A stretch of 64,000 nucleotides of DNA, from the NCBI GenBank assembly GCA_036924085.1, contig JAVGWX010000007.1:30102453-30166452 (forward strand), given 5' to 3'. A program made the translations under genes and the position numbers. Every line of letters begins with the position of its first letter. Positions within the stretch are counted from its first letter, which is position 1. The DNA is from Ariolimax columbianus (Eukaryota; Mollusca; Gastropoda; Stylommatophora; Arionidae). The notes beneath the pieces were generated by a model. It was not told where the DNA came from. It made no database searches and saw only the letters and a program-made list of their open reading frames with translations. This document shows positions 10,987 through 21,403 of this stretch, piece by piece.

Positions 10987-11515
10987 AATTGTCAGATGAG
11001 GTCAGGTTAATGATCAAAGTGTTATAGGAGGTCAAGTTAATAGACCAAAAGCCACAAGAACTGAAGTTAATGGACCAAGTGCCACAGGAGGTCAAATTAA
11101 GTGTCCAAGAGTCAGAGGTGGTCAGGTCAATATTGCAAGTGTCAAGATTATGGACCAAATGTCACAAGAGATCATAATAACGGACCAAAAGCCACAGGAG
11201 GTCAATATACTTGACCGGAGACCACATGAGGTCAAGATAATGGATTACAGGCCACAGGAGGTCAAGATAATAGACCAACAGCCACATAAGGTCAAGATAA
11301 TTGACCAAAGACCACAGGAGGTCAAGATCATGAACCAAAGACCACAGGAAGTCAAGATAATAAACCAAAGATCACAGGAGGTCAAGATAATAGACCACAG
11401 GCCATAGGAGGGCAAGATAATGGACCAAATACCATAGGAAGTCAAGAAAATGGACCAAAGCCACATACAGTCAAGAAAATCGACCACGTGTCACATGAAG
11501 TCAAGTAGGGTCAAA
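10987..11515 (+). repeat. 30-bp satellite family (S30), block 3
   Basis: Continues block 2 beyond the SINE. About 17 units, and the dominant form between 11160 and 11480 is ggtcaagataatggaccaaa then ggccacagga. The open frames 11150-11407 (plus) and 11162-11487 (minus) are satellite artefacts. Confidence 0.9.
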
Positions 11516-11863
11516 TGAAACCAAGCTGTTGTACTGGGTGTCATATTAAATTAACATATGATTGAATGACTCATAAGACGTCAAAACATTGGGACAAAAC
11601 GCTGTCATGTCAAGATGGCAACATAAACATTGTGGACAGACCAATTAAAGGAAGATGAGGACCCGAAAAGAGCTGACAAATTAGAAAAGTACATATTAAA
11701 GTAAAACATACCTTTAGTAAGAATAAGTGCAAACAATCACCCACAATTAATGATAAAAATGTGAAACCAATTACAGACCAAGTGAGCAAACAAGAGAGAT
11801 GGAGAGAATAGGTTATGAAACTGTTAGATGATGGGACATGTTTCACGTTGAGAAACATGTTAA

Positions 11864-11882
11864 TGACATGCCTTTAATATAA
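11864..11882. repeat. Target-site duplication, left (19 bp)
   Basis: tgacatgcctttaatataa recurs exactly at 11967-11985, flanking an 84-bp insert inside the RTE remnant. Confidence 0.9.
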
Positions 11883-11966
11883 TCCCCCCTCCGTTGCCTT
11901 GCGGTATACCTGTTTACGGGAAAGGCTCGGGAGTAAACCCTGAGGAAAAATATGCAAACGTTTTAG
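11883..11966 (+). mobile_element. 84-bp insert related to repeat J
   Basis: The insert contains ttgcggtatacctgttta, gggagtaaaccctgagg and aaaaatatgca. Similar words occur in the middle of repeat J at 12675-12700 and 59270-59340, and near 19565 and 55410. The perfect 19-bp flanking duplication marks it as a transposition-type insertion, probably a truncated copy. Confidence 0.75.
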
Positions 11967-11985
11967 TGACATGCCTTTAATATAA
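11967..11985. repeat. Target-site duplication, right (19 bp)
   Basis: Exact partner of 11864-11882. Confidence 0.9.
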
Positions 11986-12244
11986 AAATAAGATTACATA
12001 TAATCTGGGAGCAATGTATTAAGGCATTTTACTCAATCCCGAAAAACCCAGCACTAGGCATAGATGAGATGTCTTCTGAGCTTCTCCCAAAAAAAAAAAA
12101 AGTTGAGACTTTACACAATGCACTTGTGAGCATGTTTGCGGTATTTACAACAAGGGAATGTGGCCAAATAAACACACAACTTCCATAATAATTCATTTGT
12201 TAATCAAATCGGATGCAAAAGAATGCGGCCTATGCTGAATGGAA

Positions 12245-12910
12245 AACGGCAAAGATAGAGCCGTAACCGTCTGCGGGTCTACATTGCTCTGCTGTTTCAG
12301 TTCATTATGGATGCCGCCAGATCACGGATTCACTTGGAATTCTCACTAGTCAACGACTTATATTTGTGTTCACTGATAAGTGTTGTTGTTTTCCATTTAG
12401 ACTGGTTGATTCGTTCGTTTTTTGTGATTTTTTCCGACCGATTATACTGGTCTGGACATCGGTACTACGCTTAAACATGTGTCGTATTTCACGGTCTAGT
12501 TCACACGGCTGAACTTCACAAAATTGTCGTGTGAGAAATTTAGACACGACTATAATGGACTGAACACAGCCGGAGAGTGATCCACACTCACTCACATCGT
12601 GAGTGATTTCCCTACGACCTCTTGTGGTTCTGGAAAGGAAAAGGCACAACACACAACGGAAAAGACTTCAGGAGAAAACCCTGAGGAAAAATATGCATCC
12701 TATGCTATCTCCAGTCGTCTCAACAAATGTCTTGCTACTGGCGAAAAGTAGTTCATGAACAGAAAGTGAGGTTGACAAAAGGCGCAGTTTCTTTCACACT
12801 TTAATCCAAATCAGCGTGTAAGACACCCATGTCAGAGGACACACCAAGGGAAAAGACTGTCCACACGGCTAAACAAAGAGAATGGTTGTCGTCATTTGTG
12901 ATAGACGAAG
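12245..12910 (+). repeat. Dispersed repeat J, copy 1
   Basis: About 660 bp aligning with 58785-59540 in the same orientation. Shared landmarks include gcgggtctacattgctctgc, ttcacggtctagttcacacg, gaaatttagacacgactata, cacgacctcttg-type words near 12620, atgctatctccag and ctttaatccaaatca. No coding potential seen. It lies between two blocks of the RTE remnant and therefore probably inserted into it. Confidence 0.8.
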
Positions 12911-14199
12911 AACATTCATTCATTTCTAATGGTAATTTGTACTACCCATGCATCTAAAATTATATTGAAGATAATAAAGAAGAAAATCCATGGTCTGAAA
13001 GAGGAGGTGCGAAAAGATAACTAGTTTGTATTTTGCAAGGCTAGACGTACACAGGCTGCCATCGGATCATTGCGGCTTCTCGCAGAAAGAATGATCAATC
13101 AAGAACGACCGTTATTTAAATGTGTAGTTGACTTGGAGATAGCTTTTAACATAGTCCCCTAGAACAAACGTTTTTCAGATGTTACAATAAAAACCGGTAT
13201 AGAGAGACCAATCATTATGTTAATCCAGAACATGTCTTAATACGAAGACACGATTATTTCAATCAGAGAAGGACTTACAAATCCAGTTTCAAAAATATAG
13301 TAGTAACGAAAAGGTTTCTTGCTTTCACCAAGTCTCTATAACGCGCATTCTGAGATGATGATGTAAAGGAATTGATCGAAGTTTTACTAGGTGTGCAATG
13401 TCAATGGTATAGAAGTTAATGCTATCCCACCTACTACTGTTGACTACCCTTAATGTCAGGATCACCAGTAACGTTGCAAAAGCTGCTTGAAAAATGAACA
13501 GAACAGCCAAAGAGCTTGGCATGAAAAAACAACATTGAAAACAAAGACTATGGTAATAGACAAGGAACACAGACACATTTTTATAATCATCAATTGAGAA
13601 ATAATCGAGCAAGTACAGAATTTTACATATCTGAAGCAAAACATATTAGGATGCTCGCAATGAGAGATAAATTAGGACACGGATTGCAAAGTACAAAAGA
13701 CATTCATAGACAAACATACGCTGTAAACCTCAAAGAATAGCAGGATATAATTGGTGGAACGAATAAATACAGCTCATGTCTGACTAATTGCCCTGTATGT
13801 GACTGAAATTTTGACTCTAAAAAAAGAAAGTAAAGGTCTTTGAAGCGTTTGAAATGTACTGCTATCGTAGAGTGCAACAAGTGAGTTAAACAGAAAAAAA
13901 AGCTGATGGCAAATTTTCATCCTGATGTAGTCGCAGACAGACAAGTTTGATGTGACACATTGGGCAACATGATCGTCTTCTACAGAACATACTAGAGGGC
14001 AAGACCCATGGAAAAATGATAGGAGTCACCAAGACTCACTAAAACATCTCAGACATGCAAAGATATTAAAGTACGAATCTATTTTGAAATGAAAAGAGCT
14101 GCTGAGGAAAGGGTACAATGACGAGAAATGCTCAGACAACCTTACAACCAGTCCTAGGACTGACCAACCGTATGACGATGATGATGAATTTCTAAAATA

Positions 14200-14640
14200 G
14201 GGTGATTGTTATCTTGTACTTAACAACAGTCAATGCATGTAATAATATATGGTTTTGTGGAAGAGATGTGCGGTAATTATTTTAATATAATATTTTTACT
14301 GAATCACAAACACAACTACATTAACTTATTTTTTTGTTACCAAGTAACTATTCTATTTCTAACTGTTTTTAGTGAAACCTTGTTAGATCATTCTTAAAAA
14401 CAGCTTTAGGCAATTTAACGACAATCGATAAATTAATTTGTGGATTTGTCAAGATGAAATGAAATATGATATCCCAATTAACATTATTTCATAACAGAGA
14501 CAAAATGTTTCAGGGCATTTTCCGACATATACACCGGACATTTGAATAGTGCAATGAAAATAATGGTCATTAAAATACGGTGTCGAATGAATTATAACCT
14601 CCAATGAAAAGAAGTAGAGTCCATTGGTGTAAATACTGAG
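14200..14640. other. Unassigned AT-rich spacer
   Basis: Nothing recognisable. Confidence 0.35.
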
Positions 14641-14880
14641 TAGTTACTGAATTTGATAGCTTCACTTACCGTAGCAGCATCCTCACTAGACAGCGAATGT
14701 CGATTTTGAGTCGACAGGGTGTCAGAGTCGCCATCCAGGTTAAGGTGTATCATGCTATAATGTTATCCACTCTGTTTAATGCATGTGAAACATGGACATG
14801 GTCTATAAGTCAGACAGCTAAATCGCTTTCACAAGAGATGTCTACGAAAACTACTCCGGTAGCGGGAAGAACATATATGT
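14640..14880 (+). mobile_element. Non-LTR reverse transcriptase, post-catalytic fragment
   Basis: Plus strand reads FDSFTY (as in FTYLGS), then VKVYHAIMLSTLFNACETWT. This corresponds to the block KVYxAVVLxxLLYxCETWT that follows the RT palm in many LINE families. It stops at 14880 and is immediately followed by an upstream part of the same kind of ORF, so the order is not collinear. Confidence 0.7.
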
Positions 14881-14883
14881 GAC

Positions 14884-15560
14884 GACTTCCTAGTCACCAA
14901 TGGTGTCAAACAGGGATATGTGCAAACACTAACACTCTTTAGCACGATCTTTGCAGCAATGTTTTCTCTTGGTGTCCATGACGCAGCTATTGACCTACAT
15001 AGCATGTACATGACGAAGTTATTGACCTACATAGCATGTACATGACGCAAGTTTAGCTGTTAATTACGTGACACCTGAAATCTTACACCAAGATGGACGA
15101 AGCAACCATCTTGGATCACCTGTTCACTGACGACTGCGCCCTTACCACATGCTGAGACCAAGATATACAATTCACCATGACGAAGTTTAGACGGGGTGCA
15201 GTAAATGTGTTCTCATAATCAGCACTATCATTACCGAGGTACTCTTCCAGCCTCATTCTCGCAACACGTGCAGTGAACTTAACATCACCATAAAAAACAA
15301 AGGTGTCTTGGCAGGCGATAGTTTCACCTACCTTGGCAGCAACGTCATCAAAAAAGTCAACATCGACTCAAGTCAATGAAAGGATTGTAAAGACAAATCC
15401 TGCGCTTGGGAAGCTGCAAGCGAGCGTCTGGAACCGATAAGGAATCAATGTAGCTACCAAGTTACACGTGTGTTGTGCTGTAGTGCTAATCACTCTGTTC
15501 CGTGTATGCGAAACATGGAGAAAGTATAACGGAAGTGCCAGACAGTTAAATCGTTTCTAG
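14884..15560 (+). mobile_element. Non-LTR reverse transcriptase, palm to thumb fragment
   Basis: Blocks in order: FLVTNGVKQGYVQTLTLFS (RT motif B, NGVKQG), DHLFTDDCALTT (motif C, normally FADD; here FTDD), a decayed ISTIKTEVLFQP, NITIKNKGV, DSFTYLGSNV and a CETWT equivalent decayed to YAKHGE. There are several stops and shifts. A 32-bp tandem duplication splits the motif B-C spacer. Confidence 0.75.
14980..15043. repeat. 32-bp tandem duplication
   Basis: Two copies (14980-15011 and 15012-15043) share ttgacctacatagcatgtac. It lies within the RT fragment, so it is a recent local duplication in a dead element. Confidence 0.9.
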
Positions 15561-15572
15561 CTTATTAGTTGG

Positions 15573-15912
15573 TTGGCTACTAATGCCCACAATGGGCTGA
15601 TAACCCTTTTGTACGTCCTGAAAAGGACGGAACTTGTTGCAGAATGTAGTAGCTTTCCTGACATCCCGAGCGTGAAGATGAAGTGGACCGAGGTCCTCCA
15701 GGCGGTTGTACAATGCCTGGCTTCATCTACGTATCACTCACTACTACGAGGATCACATCGAATTGCATCTTGTTAGCCAGACTGTTGTCCTCGACAACAG
15801 CCCGTTTCCAGGACGACCAACGAAGAGGTAAGGTGAGGGTCTTGGCCAGAATATTTCTCCTGACCCTGGCTAACATTGTTTGATCAGTGTGTTTTGCCTT
15901 ACCAGACGTTAG
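15573..15912 (+). repeat. Dispersed repeat G, copy 1
   Basis: One of five clear copies in this window. Diagnostic words in order: ttttgtacgtcctgaaaagg, agctttcctgacatcccgag, ggtcctccaggcggttgt, ctggcttcatctacgta, ggatcaca, cagcccgtttccagg, gagggtcttggccag, ctgaccctggctaacat, tgttttgccttaccagacgt. No coding frame is shared between copies, so it is a non-coding dispersed repeat. Confidence 0.85.
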
Positions 15913-16630
15913 CCTCATCAAAATCGTTTCCACATCAGTTGTTTGCCCAGGCTGCTCGGGATCAGGTAGCAGGACAAAAAATCTAACTCTGAAGTTCTGG
16001 ACAGGTCAACTAGGTTGATCACCCATGTCCTCTGCAAAAAGTAGTCCAGGTGAGATAGACGGGACGTGCTGACCGCATTCTCGATAAGTGCCTCCACAAG
16101 CAGCTGCAATGCCATGAGCACAGAACAGGCAGATAATCGCCAAGGGGAACAAAGCAATGATACAGACTGCTTTAACATGTCTATGGAAAGCTACAACATT
16201 GATGTCTTATCCTGGGAGATGCATGCACAGAACTGTTCATCCTAGCGTGCTAGCATCACACTCGGTGCTCGGATCGAAAAGTGAAACATCGTTATTGAGA
16301 CTTAAAGAAAGGGGGCCGCTAGAAATAACAGAATGAACCCCCCCCCCCAAACCCCCCACCCCCACCGTCCTCATCCCCCTCTCCCCCTAGTCTACACCTG
16401 ACATATTTATTGCAATCATGATCGAGTCTACCGTGCGAGGATTGGACTTTACAGTCATAGAAGATCACGTGTCGCATCAAAAATATAATGCAGTCGCCAT
16501 TTTTAGTTGCCATGGGCAAGTATTATTATTCTTTACTTGAAGATATAAGACGAATCGATGCATTATTTTACTGTGCATTTCGTAAAAGGTGTCTTAGTAT
16601 GTTTGTGGATTGAAGTGTAACAAATCAGTT
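15913..16630. other. Unassigned sequence with a C-rich tract
   Basis: Contains a cytosine-rich stretch at about 16337-16390. The minus open frame across it (glycine-rich, 16319-16519) is produced by that tract. Nothing else is recognised. Confidence 0.4.
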
Positions 16631-17819
16631 AACATGCCAGCTGTAGTGCTATGCTCCTTTTGGAGCATAACAGGACACCCAATTATCCTAGGACTAATCT
16701 GAAAATACATTCTTCTCATTTGACCTTCTCGATCCAAATATTACGTAGTGTCCCAACTTTTTGGGGCCTTCTCCCCTTCCAGGAAGCATGTATCCAAACA
16801 CTTCAAATTCCAAAGTTGTTAAATAACAAATGCCTTTAAGGAAATGCTTGGAAGGTTACAGTCGCCCTATTCTTTCTATCCGGACACCACACTAGTGTGA
16901 AAATATATTAACGATGTAAACTTCTTTTGAATAAATGGACAAACTGTGACCCCTTTCAATCCCCTGCGGGGAGAAAAAACATGTTGTAATACTCATACTA
17001 GTAGCACAATTATTGTTTAGTACAATTTAGCATGCGGCACGCGTGTGAGCATTAGATGTGCTGTCAGTTTTATGTGTAATCTGAACACCGAGTTTCAAAG
17101 CTCTTGGGGATAACCATATGTCTCATGGGCCACATCCAACGCCATTTTGTCCCTTAGTCGTTATGTGCTCTTTTCAAGCATGGAAAATATATTATAGCAC
17201 CTCGCAGTTTGGACAATACTTTATAGTACTATGCCGTGGCGTCTAATCTTTATAGTGTTTGTATATGGCTTGGAATTTAGAATTATATCCCTTCTGGCGA
17301 CCTCTAACCAATTTATGTGTTTATTTTGGGGGGTTGTTCCAAGTAATTCTTTTAGTATTGCCGAATTTTTTAGTATCTTCAGTTACACGCTTTGCTCTGA
17401 ATAATTTCAAGGGCAGAGGAGAATCAGACGTTATGGCCAGTGAAGTTTATACACATTAATCTTCGCAAGGAGAGGCATTATTTATTATGACCCATTTGTA
17501 TCTAGATCAGCGGTTCTAACGCTTATGATATCCGTGGGCCACTTAATATTTTCCATGTGTTCTTATTAGCCAAAAGACAACTGCAAGAAAAACCATCAAA
17601 CAGAATCCAGGAGTGTACTCCAAGTAATCTCAAGACTCAAGCAAAATAGACTTTCACGCGAAATAAAATAAGACATCGGATTGTTGTCTCAAAATAACAG
17701 ATTGTTCTATAGTGTATTCCGGTTCATTGTGGGAGCCTTGGAAACGAGAAGGCAGGTAGGATCGCAAAAACCGGAAGTGACGGCATGCCATCCAGTTAGC
17801 TATAAAGAAAGAAAAACAC
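16631..17819. other. Unassigned sequence with a perfect hairpin
   Basis: 16650-16669 is a perfect 8-bp stem with a 4-nt loop (tatgctcc, tttt, ggagcata). Near 17510 the words agcggttcta and gtgggccactta weakly recall hAT-type terminal sequence, but no partner end was found. I call no gene. Confidence 0.35.
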
Positions 17820-17824
17820 ACATA

Positions 17825-18190
17825 AAATGATCCATGAGGACGAAATGGAGAAACCAGCTCAACGAATACAAGCCAGAAAATGACAGCAAAGACATTCTTG
17901 ACAGAAATGAGCAAACAAAGATCTTCAGACCTGGAACGGGACATTGCAGACTCATAGTCCACCTTCATAAAATGGGTCTTAACGAGATCGCTGCATGCGA
18001 TTGCGGAACACACAAGCAAACACCAGAACATATCCAGCAAGAGTTCCCATTTAGGCACCCCAAATAGAGATGGTCTGGCCCGAGGGAACGACCACGCTTG
18101 AAAATTTGTGGTTGACTGGCGAAGACCTGGAACAAACAGGCTCCTTCGTGAACTTCAACGGGATAGGCGCATATAACCAAGTTGATCAAA
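17825..18190 (+). mobile_element. Jockey/I-like LINE, C-terminal tail after RNase H
   Basis: The plus frame 17834-18067 encodes KWRNQLNEY, NEQTKIFRPGTGHCRLIVHL and CDCGTHKQTPEHIQQEFP. This is the linker plus the C-x-C ... H ... C zinc-like end of RNase H-bearing LINEs (fourth ligand apparently lost: FP where C-P is expected). After a stop it continues with RERPRLKICG and WNKQAPS. A third subfamily relative to 5640-6310 and 42793-43701. Confidence 0.8.
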
Positions 18191-18685
18191 AAAGAAGAAT
18201 GTATAAGCTACACCACCGTGTGAGCATATGAAAGTCTAGCAGGCAATGTCGTAGGGGATTAAGTGTTAGAGATTTCATGTGCACATAATCTAAACTTTTT
18301 GTTTTGGGAAGAGACCATTTACCTTCCTCGCAGTATTTCTTTCTCTGTTGCAGTGGGTCTTTTCTGCCCTCGGCAATCAAGAAATGTATCATCCACTAAA
18401 AAAATAATCAAATTGTACATAACATTAAATTCTCATTTCTTCATTTTATATAAGGCAAACGAAGACAAATACTGATGGTGCTAAAGAAAAAATATAGATG
18501 CATGGATTGAAATAATCACTGGCCAAACATATGACACATGAAGGAGGATTGCATCTTCTCACGTTGGCAGATGACAGAATATGACACATTGAAAAAAGAA
18601 ATTATTTATTATGTACTAGATGGGTGAACAATTAATTCTTTAACTAGAAACAACAAATTGTCCCAGACCTCGTAAGCCGCAGGAA
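18191..18685. other. Unassigned sequence
   Basis: No recognisable feature. Confidence 0.35.
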
Positions 18686-18689
18686 GTTT

Positions 18690-18772
18690 ACAATACCAAA
18701 TACGGATAGCCTTCGGTTACCTAGCAACATACATGAATATACCTGTTTGAATACCAGGATTACAAGAAAAGT
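18690..18772 (+). repeat. Dispersed repeat K, copy 1
   Basis: Shares gaagttta/gaagtaaa, ggatagcctt-cggttac and cctgtttgaataccaggatt with 29905-30003 (same orientation). Short and diverged. Confidence 0.6.
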
Positions 18773-19194
18773 AGCAACTTCTTCTTCTTTCTTTGTCCTA
18801 CTGCTCTTGCCATGAGGTATCGCAGAGAGGCGGGGTGCGTAAATCTCGTGTTTGGGCTAGGTGAGAAGCTTGTGTGGTTGTCAAGTAAAACCTCCCGAGT
18901 GTTTCAAATACATCCTTCTATCAATCTGCGACAAGGGCGCAGCCCCTTGCACGAGGACCTGATACTTGCATGTGATAGGCTCTTGCTACTGGTTGGTCAT
19001 AATGTATCCAAACCAAATAAAAACAACAAAGTAAAAGAATCAAGGAAATACAACACTGCTAATAAAGGAAGTATTTTGCTTGTGAGTATTTTTATTGGGG
19101 TGTAACGAGGTCTAGGCTGGACGTTCAGCTCGTTTAATGATACTATCGCTACTGAAATAGCCTCTCCTGTCCATGTGTAGAGATCGCCGCTGGA
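18773..19194. other. Unassigned sequence
   Basis: The open frame 18812-19105 (97 codons) lacks any domain I recognise. Confidence 0.35.
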
Positions 19195-19835
19195 TTCACT
19201 GTTGAGCTTGCCGTTCAGGAGTTTCCATGCCAATGGTCTCTCCTACATTATTGTGTTCCCAGCAGCACCTTTATGAGGGCCCCCGCCTGCTGTCGGGCGC
19301 GACCGAGTACTTGGCGGTATAACTGGGCGGGCCCGCAGCCAATATAAGAGAATGCAAACTCTGACTCTAAACCCGGGTAGACGAAGCTCGTTAGCGTGTT
19401 CATGCAGTAGGTCTAGGGGAGGAGGAACTCTTATTTTAATCCCACAAGTCCCAGAGAGTGCTGACTAGTCTTGGGACGATGAGAGTATCATCGGATGTCT
19501 CGAGTAACTAGCATCTGCGGACAACGACTCCACTGATTTATGGACACATCGGTAGAGGGCAGGGTTACGGGAGTAAACCCAGACAGAAAATCCGGATTGG
19601 TAACACCTAAGGCGTAAGGTTTCAATATTGCGAACTCATTCCGGGAACTCCTGCAGCATAGCTAGTGCCACATTGTCATGCTTTGGATTCCTGTGAATTA
19701 CACCAGCGAGGCCGAGATCCTGCTGAGATTCTGCAGTTTGGGCAGCCCAGAATATCCATATTCAGTGCCCAGGCTTGCGCCCTGCGAGGCTACTCACAGG
19801 GTGCCATGCGCATGGTCTGCAAAGACTGAAATGCC
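19195..19835 (+). repeat. Dispersed repeat F, copy 1
   Basis: About 640 bp aligning with 55015-56060 in the same orientation. Shared words include ttcaggagtttccatg, cagcagcacctt, ggcgcgaccgagtac, actctgactctaa, agacgaagctcgtt, acagaaaatccgga and tgcaaagact. It is GC-richer than its surroundings and shows no conserved reading frame between copies. The second copy is split by a SINE insertion. Confidence 0.85.
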
Positions 19836-19936
19836 TATGAATTCTGATTAGCATTCAGTCCGAATTGAACGCTTTGTTTTTACAGGAAGAAAATATATTT
19901 TTTGCACTAATTATGAAATGCCCCGTTTACCCAGCT

Positions 19937-19950
19937 GTAAATGCATATCT
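19937..19950. repeat. Target-site duplication, left (14 bp)
   Basis: gtaaatgcatatct is repeated exactly at 22041-22054. Confidence 0.92.
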
Positions 19951-19975
19951 TCTTCTTCTTCTTCTTCGTACGCAG

Positions 19976-20419
19976 TCAGACAGTAATCATTATTTTTTCG
20001 AAAAAAGCGGCGGTTATCCTGAGGCTGTCGCCACTGCCATAGAGCTTGTCTTGCAGTTCCACTGGTGATGGCCACATCTGCTCTCTCTGATCCTCGTATG
20101 TCGGGCAGTTCTGCAGCAGATGTTCAGCGGTCACTTTACCAGTACCGCACGGGCATTCGTCGGTACCACATATCTTCAATTTGTTGAATAGGTGGTACAT
20201 CAGTCTATTGTGGCCAGTGCGAAGTCTGAAGACAACGACCTGCTCTCTTCGGTTCAACTGGTAATAGGCATCGTTTTTGGTGTAACCAGTATGTTCGGTT
20301 TCCCATTTGGTCATGTATCTGGCTTTGATAAGCCGTTTTGACTCTTCGTACGTCATACTAGTATCTGTTTGTGGTAGTCTTGCACCTTCTTTTGCCAGTC
20401 TGTCTGCCTCCTCGTTGCC
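19976..20419 (-). pseudogene. RNase H end and C-terminal zinc-like tail of JL1 copy 1
   Basis: In frame after the TAA: GNEEADRLAKEGARLPQ, then MTYEESKRLIKARYM, YYQLNRREQVVVFRLRTGHN and CPCGTGKVTAEHLLQNCP (C-x-C-x8-H-x4-C). It ends in FFEKIMITV and a stop, followed by a 3' end of some 25 bp before the (GAA)n tail. The antisense open frames here are shadows. Confidence 0.9.
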
Positions 20420-21169
20420 TTAGATGTTGCAGTGTGATGGGACCCACTGTACCACTACCCTTTTTGGTGCGGACTGCTGGCACAGTTTGCAGAGTGCTGC
20501 TCTTAAGTCATTAAGCTCAGTGTTTTTCTGGCTTTTTAGCGCTGTGACTACGGCGAGAGCATCTGTAAGCAGGACTATATGGCTTTCATTTTCATTGTGT
20601 GTCGCCATTTCTTCCACTGCCGCCCTCAGTGCCTCTGCCTCCGCTCTGAAATTGCTTGTGTACTTACCAGTAGCGAATGACAGAGTTATTTGTCTGCCAT
20701 TTGGTAGGTTCAGGAATGCTCCTGTCCCTCCTTTCTGTGTAGTGTTTGTTACAGAACCGTCGGTGTATGCATGGATCCAGTCCATGCTTGGGTAGCTTTT
20801 CGATATGAAGCTTAGGGTAGTATCTCTCCTTTCTTTTTCAGTCTGGCAGTTTTTGTTTCCAATACCTGGTATATTTTCTACCACCTCTGGAAATATATCC
20901 TTTCTCCAGGTAGGTTTTCGTACAGTAGTGATGGGTTTTGGTGTTGTTAGTGCGTTTATGGGATCTTCGTGCATCTTTGCTTTGGCTATTGCTGCAAAGT
21001 TTCTCCGCTTTAGTTTCCCATTTCCCAAATTGTTTAGTCTCTGGTGCATTGGATGGTCAGTCAGTCTTCGGAGTTTCTCTGCCTGCAGCTGGGCTCTGCA
21101 GTCTCTTCTATCGGTCATGGATTGCAGTTTTATAATCTTTTCAAGTTCTACAATTGGCGTTGACTTCAT
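20420..21169 (-). pseudogene. RNase H domain of JL1 copy 1
   Basis: A 249-codon segment, same frame as 21173-21403. After a basic linker it carries an RNase H fold with AYTDGSVTN (first Asp), FRAEAEALRAA (Glu), LLTDALAVVTAL (second Asp) and VVQWVPSHCNI, then a TAA where copy 2 has CAA (Gln). The fourth catalytic block (GNEEADRLAK) lies just beyond that stop. RNase H would degrade template RNA during reverse transcription; this copy cannot make it whole. Confidence 0.92.
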
Positions 21170-21172
21170 GTC

Positions 21173-21403
21173 TCATGTTATAACTCTCATGGCTTGTTTT
21201 TGAAGTTTGCTAACTTTATCGAAGTTCGCCTTTGCTACTGTTGTCCATGCCGCAATGCCATACTCGAGAACTGGTCTCACTCTTCCAGTGTACAGTTTCT
21301 TTAGTATGCCTTCGTCTGCTCCCCAGCTTGTGCCAGCAAGTTTCCTCATGATTGCCATTCTTTCTCTGGCTCTCATTCGGTTTCTCTCAATCTGACTTTT
21401 CAT
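21173..21403 (-). pseudogene. RT thumb segment of JL1 copy 1
   Basis: Continues the RT ORF in a shifted frame. Contains KSQIERNRMRARERMAIM, KLAGTSWGAD, VRPVLEYGIAAWTTVAK (the YG-x-x-AW block after the palm) and KLQKQAMRVIT, ending at a TGA that is in frame with the next segment, so it is a nonsense change. Confidence 0.88.

Larger units (their letters stand above)
11640..14190 (+). mobile_element. RTE-like LINE, long broken copy with two internal insertions
   Basis: In order on the plus strand: linker block SKQERWRE (about 11790); GIDEMSSELLPKKKK and TLHNALVSMFAVF (12040-12160); HASKIILKIIKKKIHGLKEE and LRLLAERMINQERPLFK, CVVDLEIAFNIV (12950-13150, RT motif A with Asp-Leu-x-x-Ala-Phe); decayed FTYLK, AKYKRHFIDKHTLLTSKN and VTEILTLKKE blocks (13620-13860); and an end block THWATSSSTEH followed by MTMMM (14150-14190). 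That is the normal RTE order from pre-RT linker to C-terminus, spread over 2.5 kb with many stops and frameshifts. Repeat J (12245-12910) and an 84-bp fragment interrupt it. I infer one element, not several, from the order and common strand. Confidence 0.7.

Noticed and set aside
8404..11515. Hormone-response element cluster (AGGTCA words)
   Set aside because: The word is part of a satellite monomer with no consistent half-site pairing; no regulatory evidence.
17508..17560. hAT-type MITE end; similar words near 45705
   Set aside because: Only a weak resemblance to hAT termini, and no inverted partner end or 8-bp duplication found.
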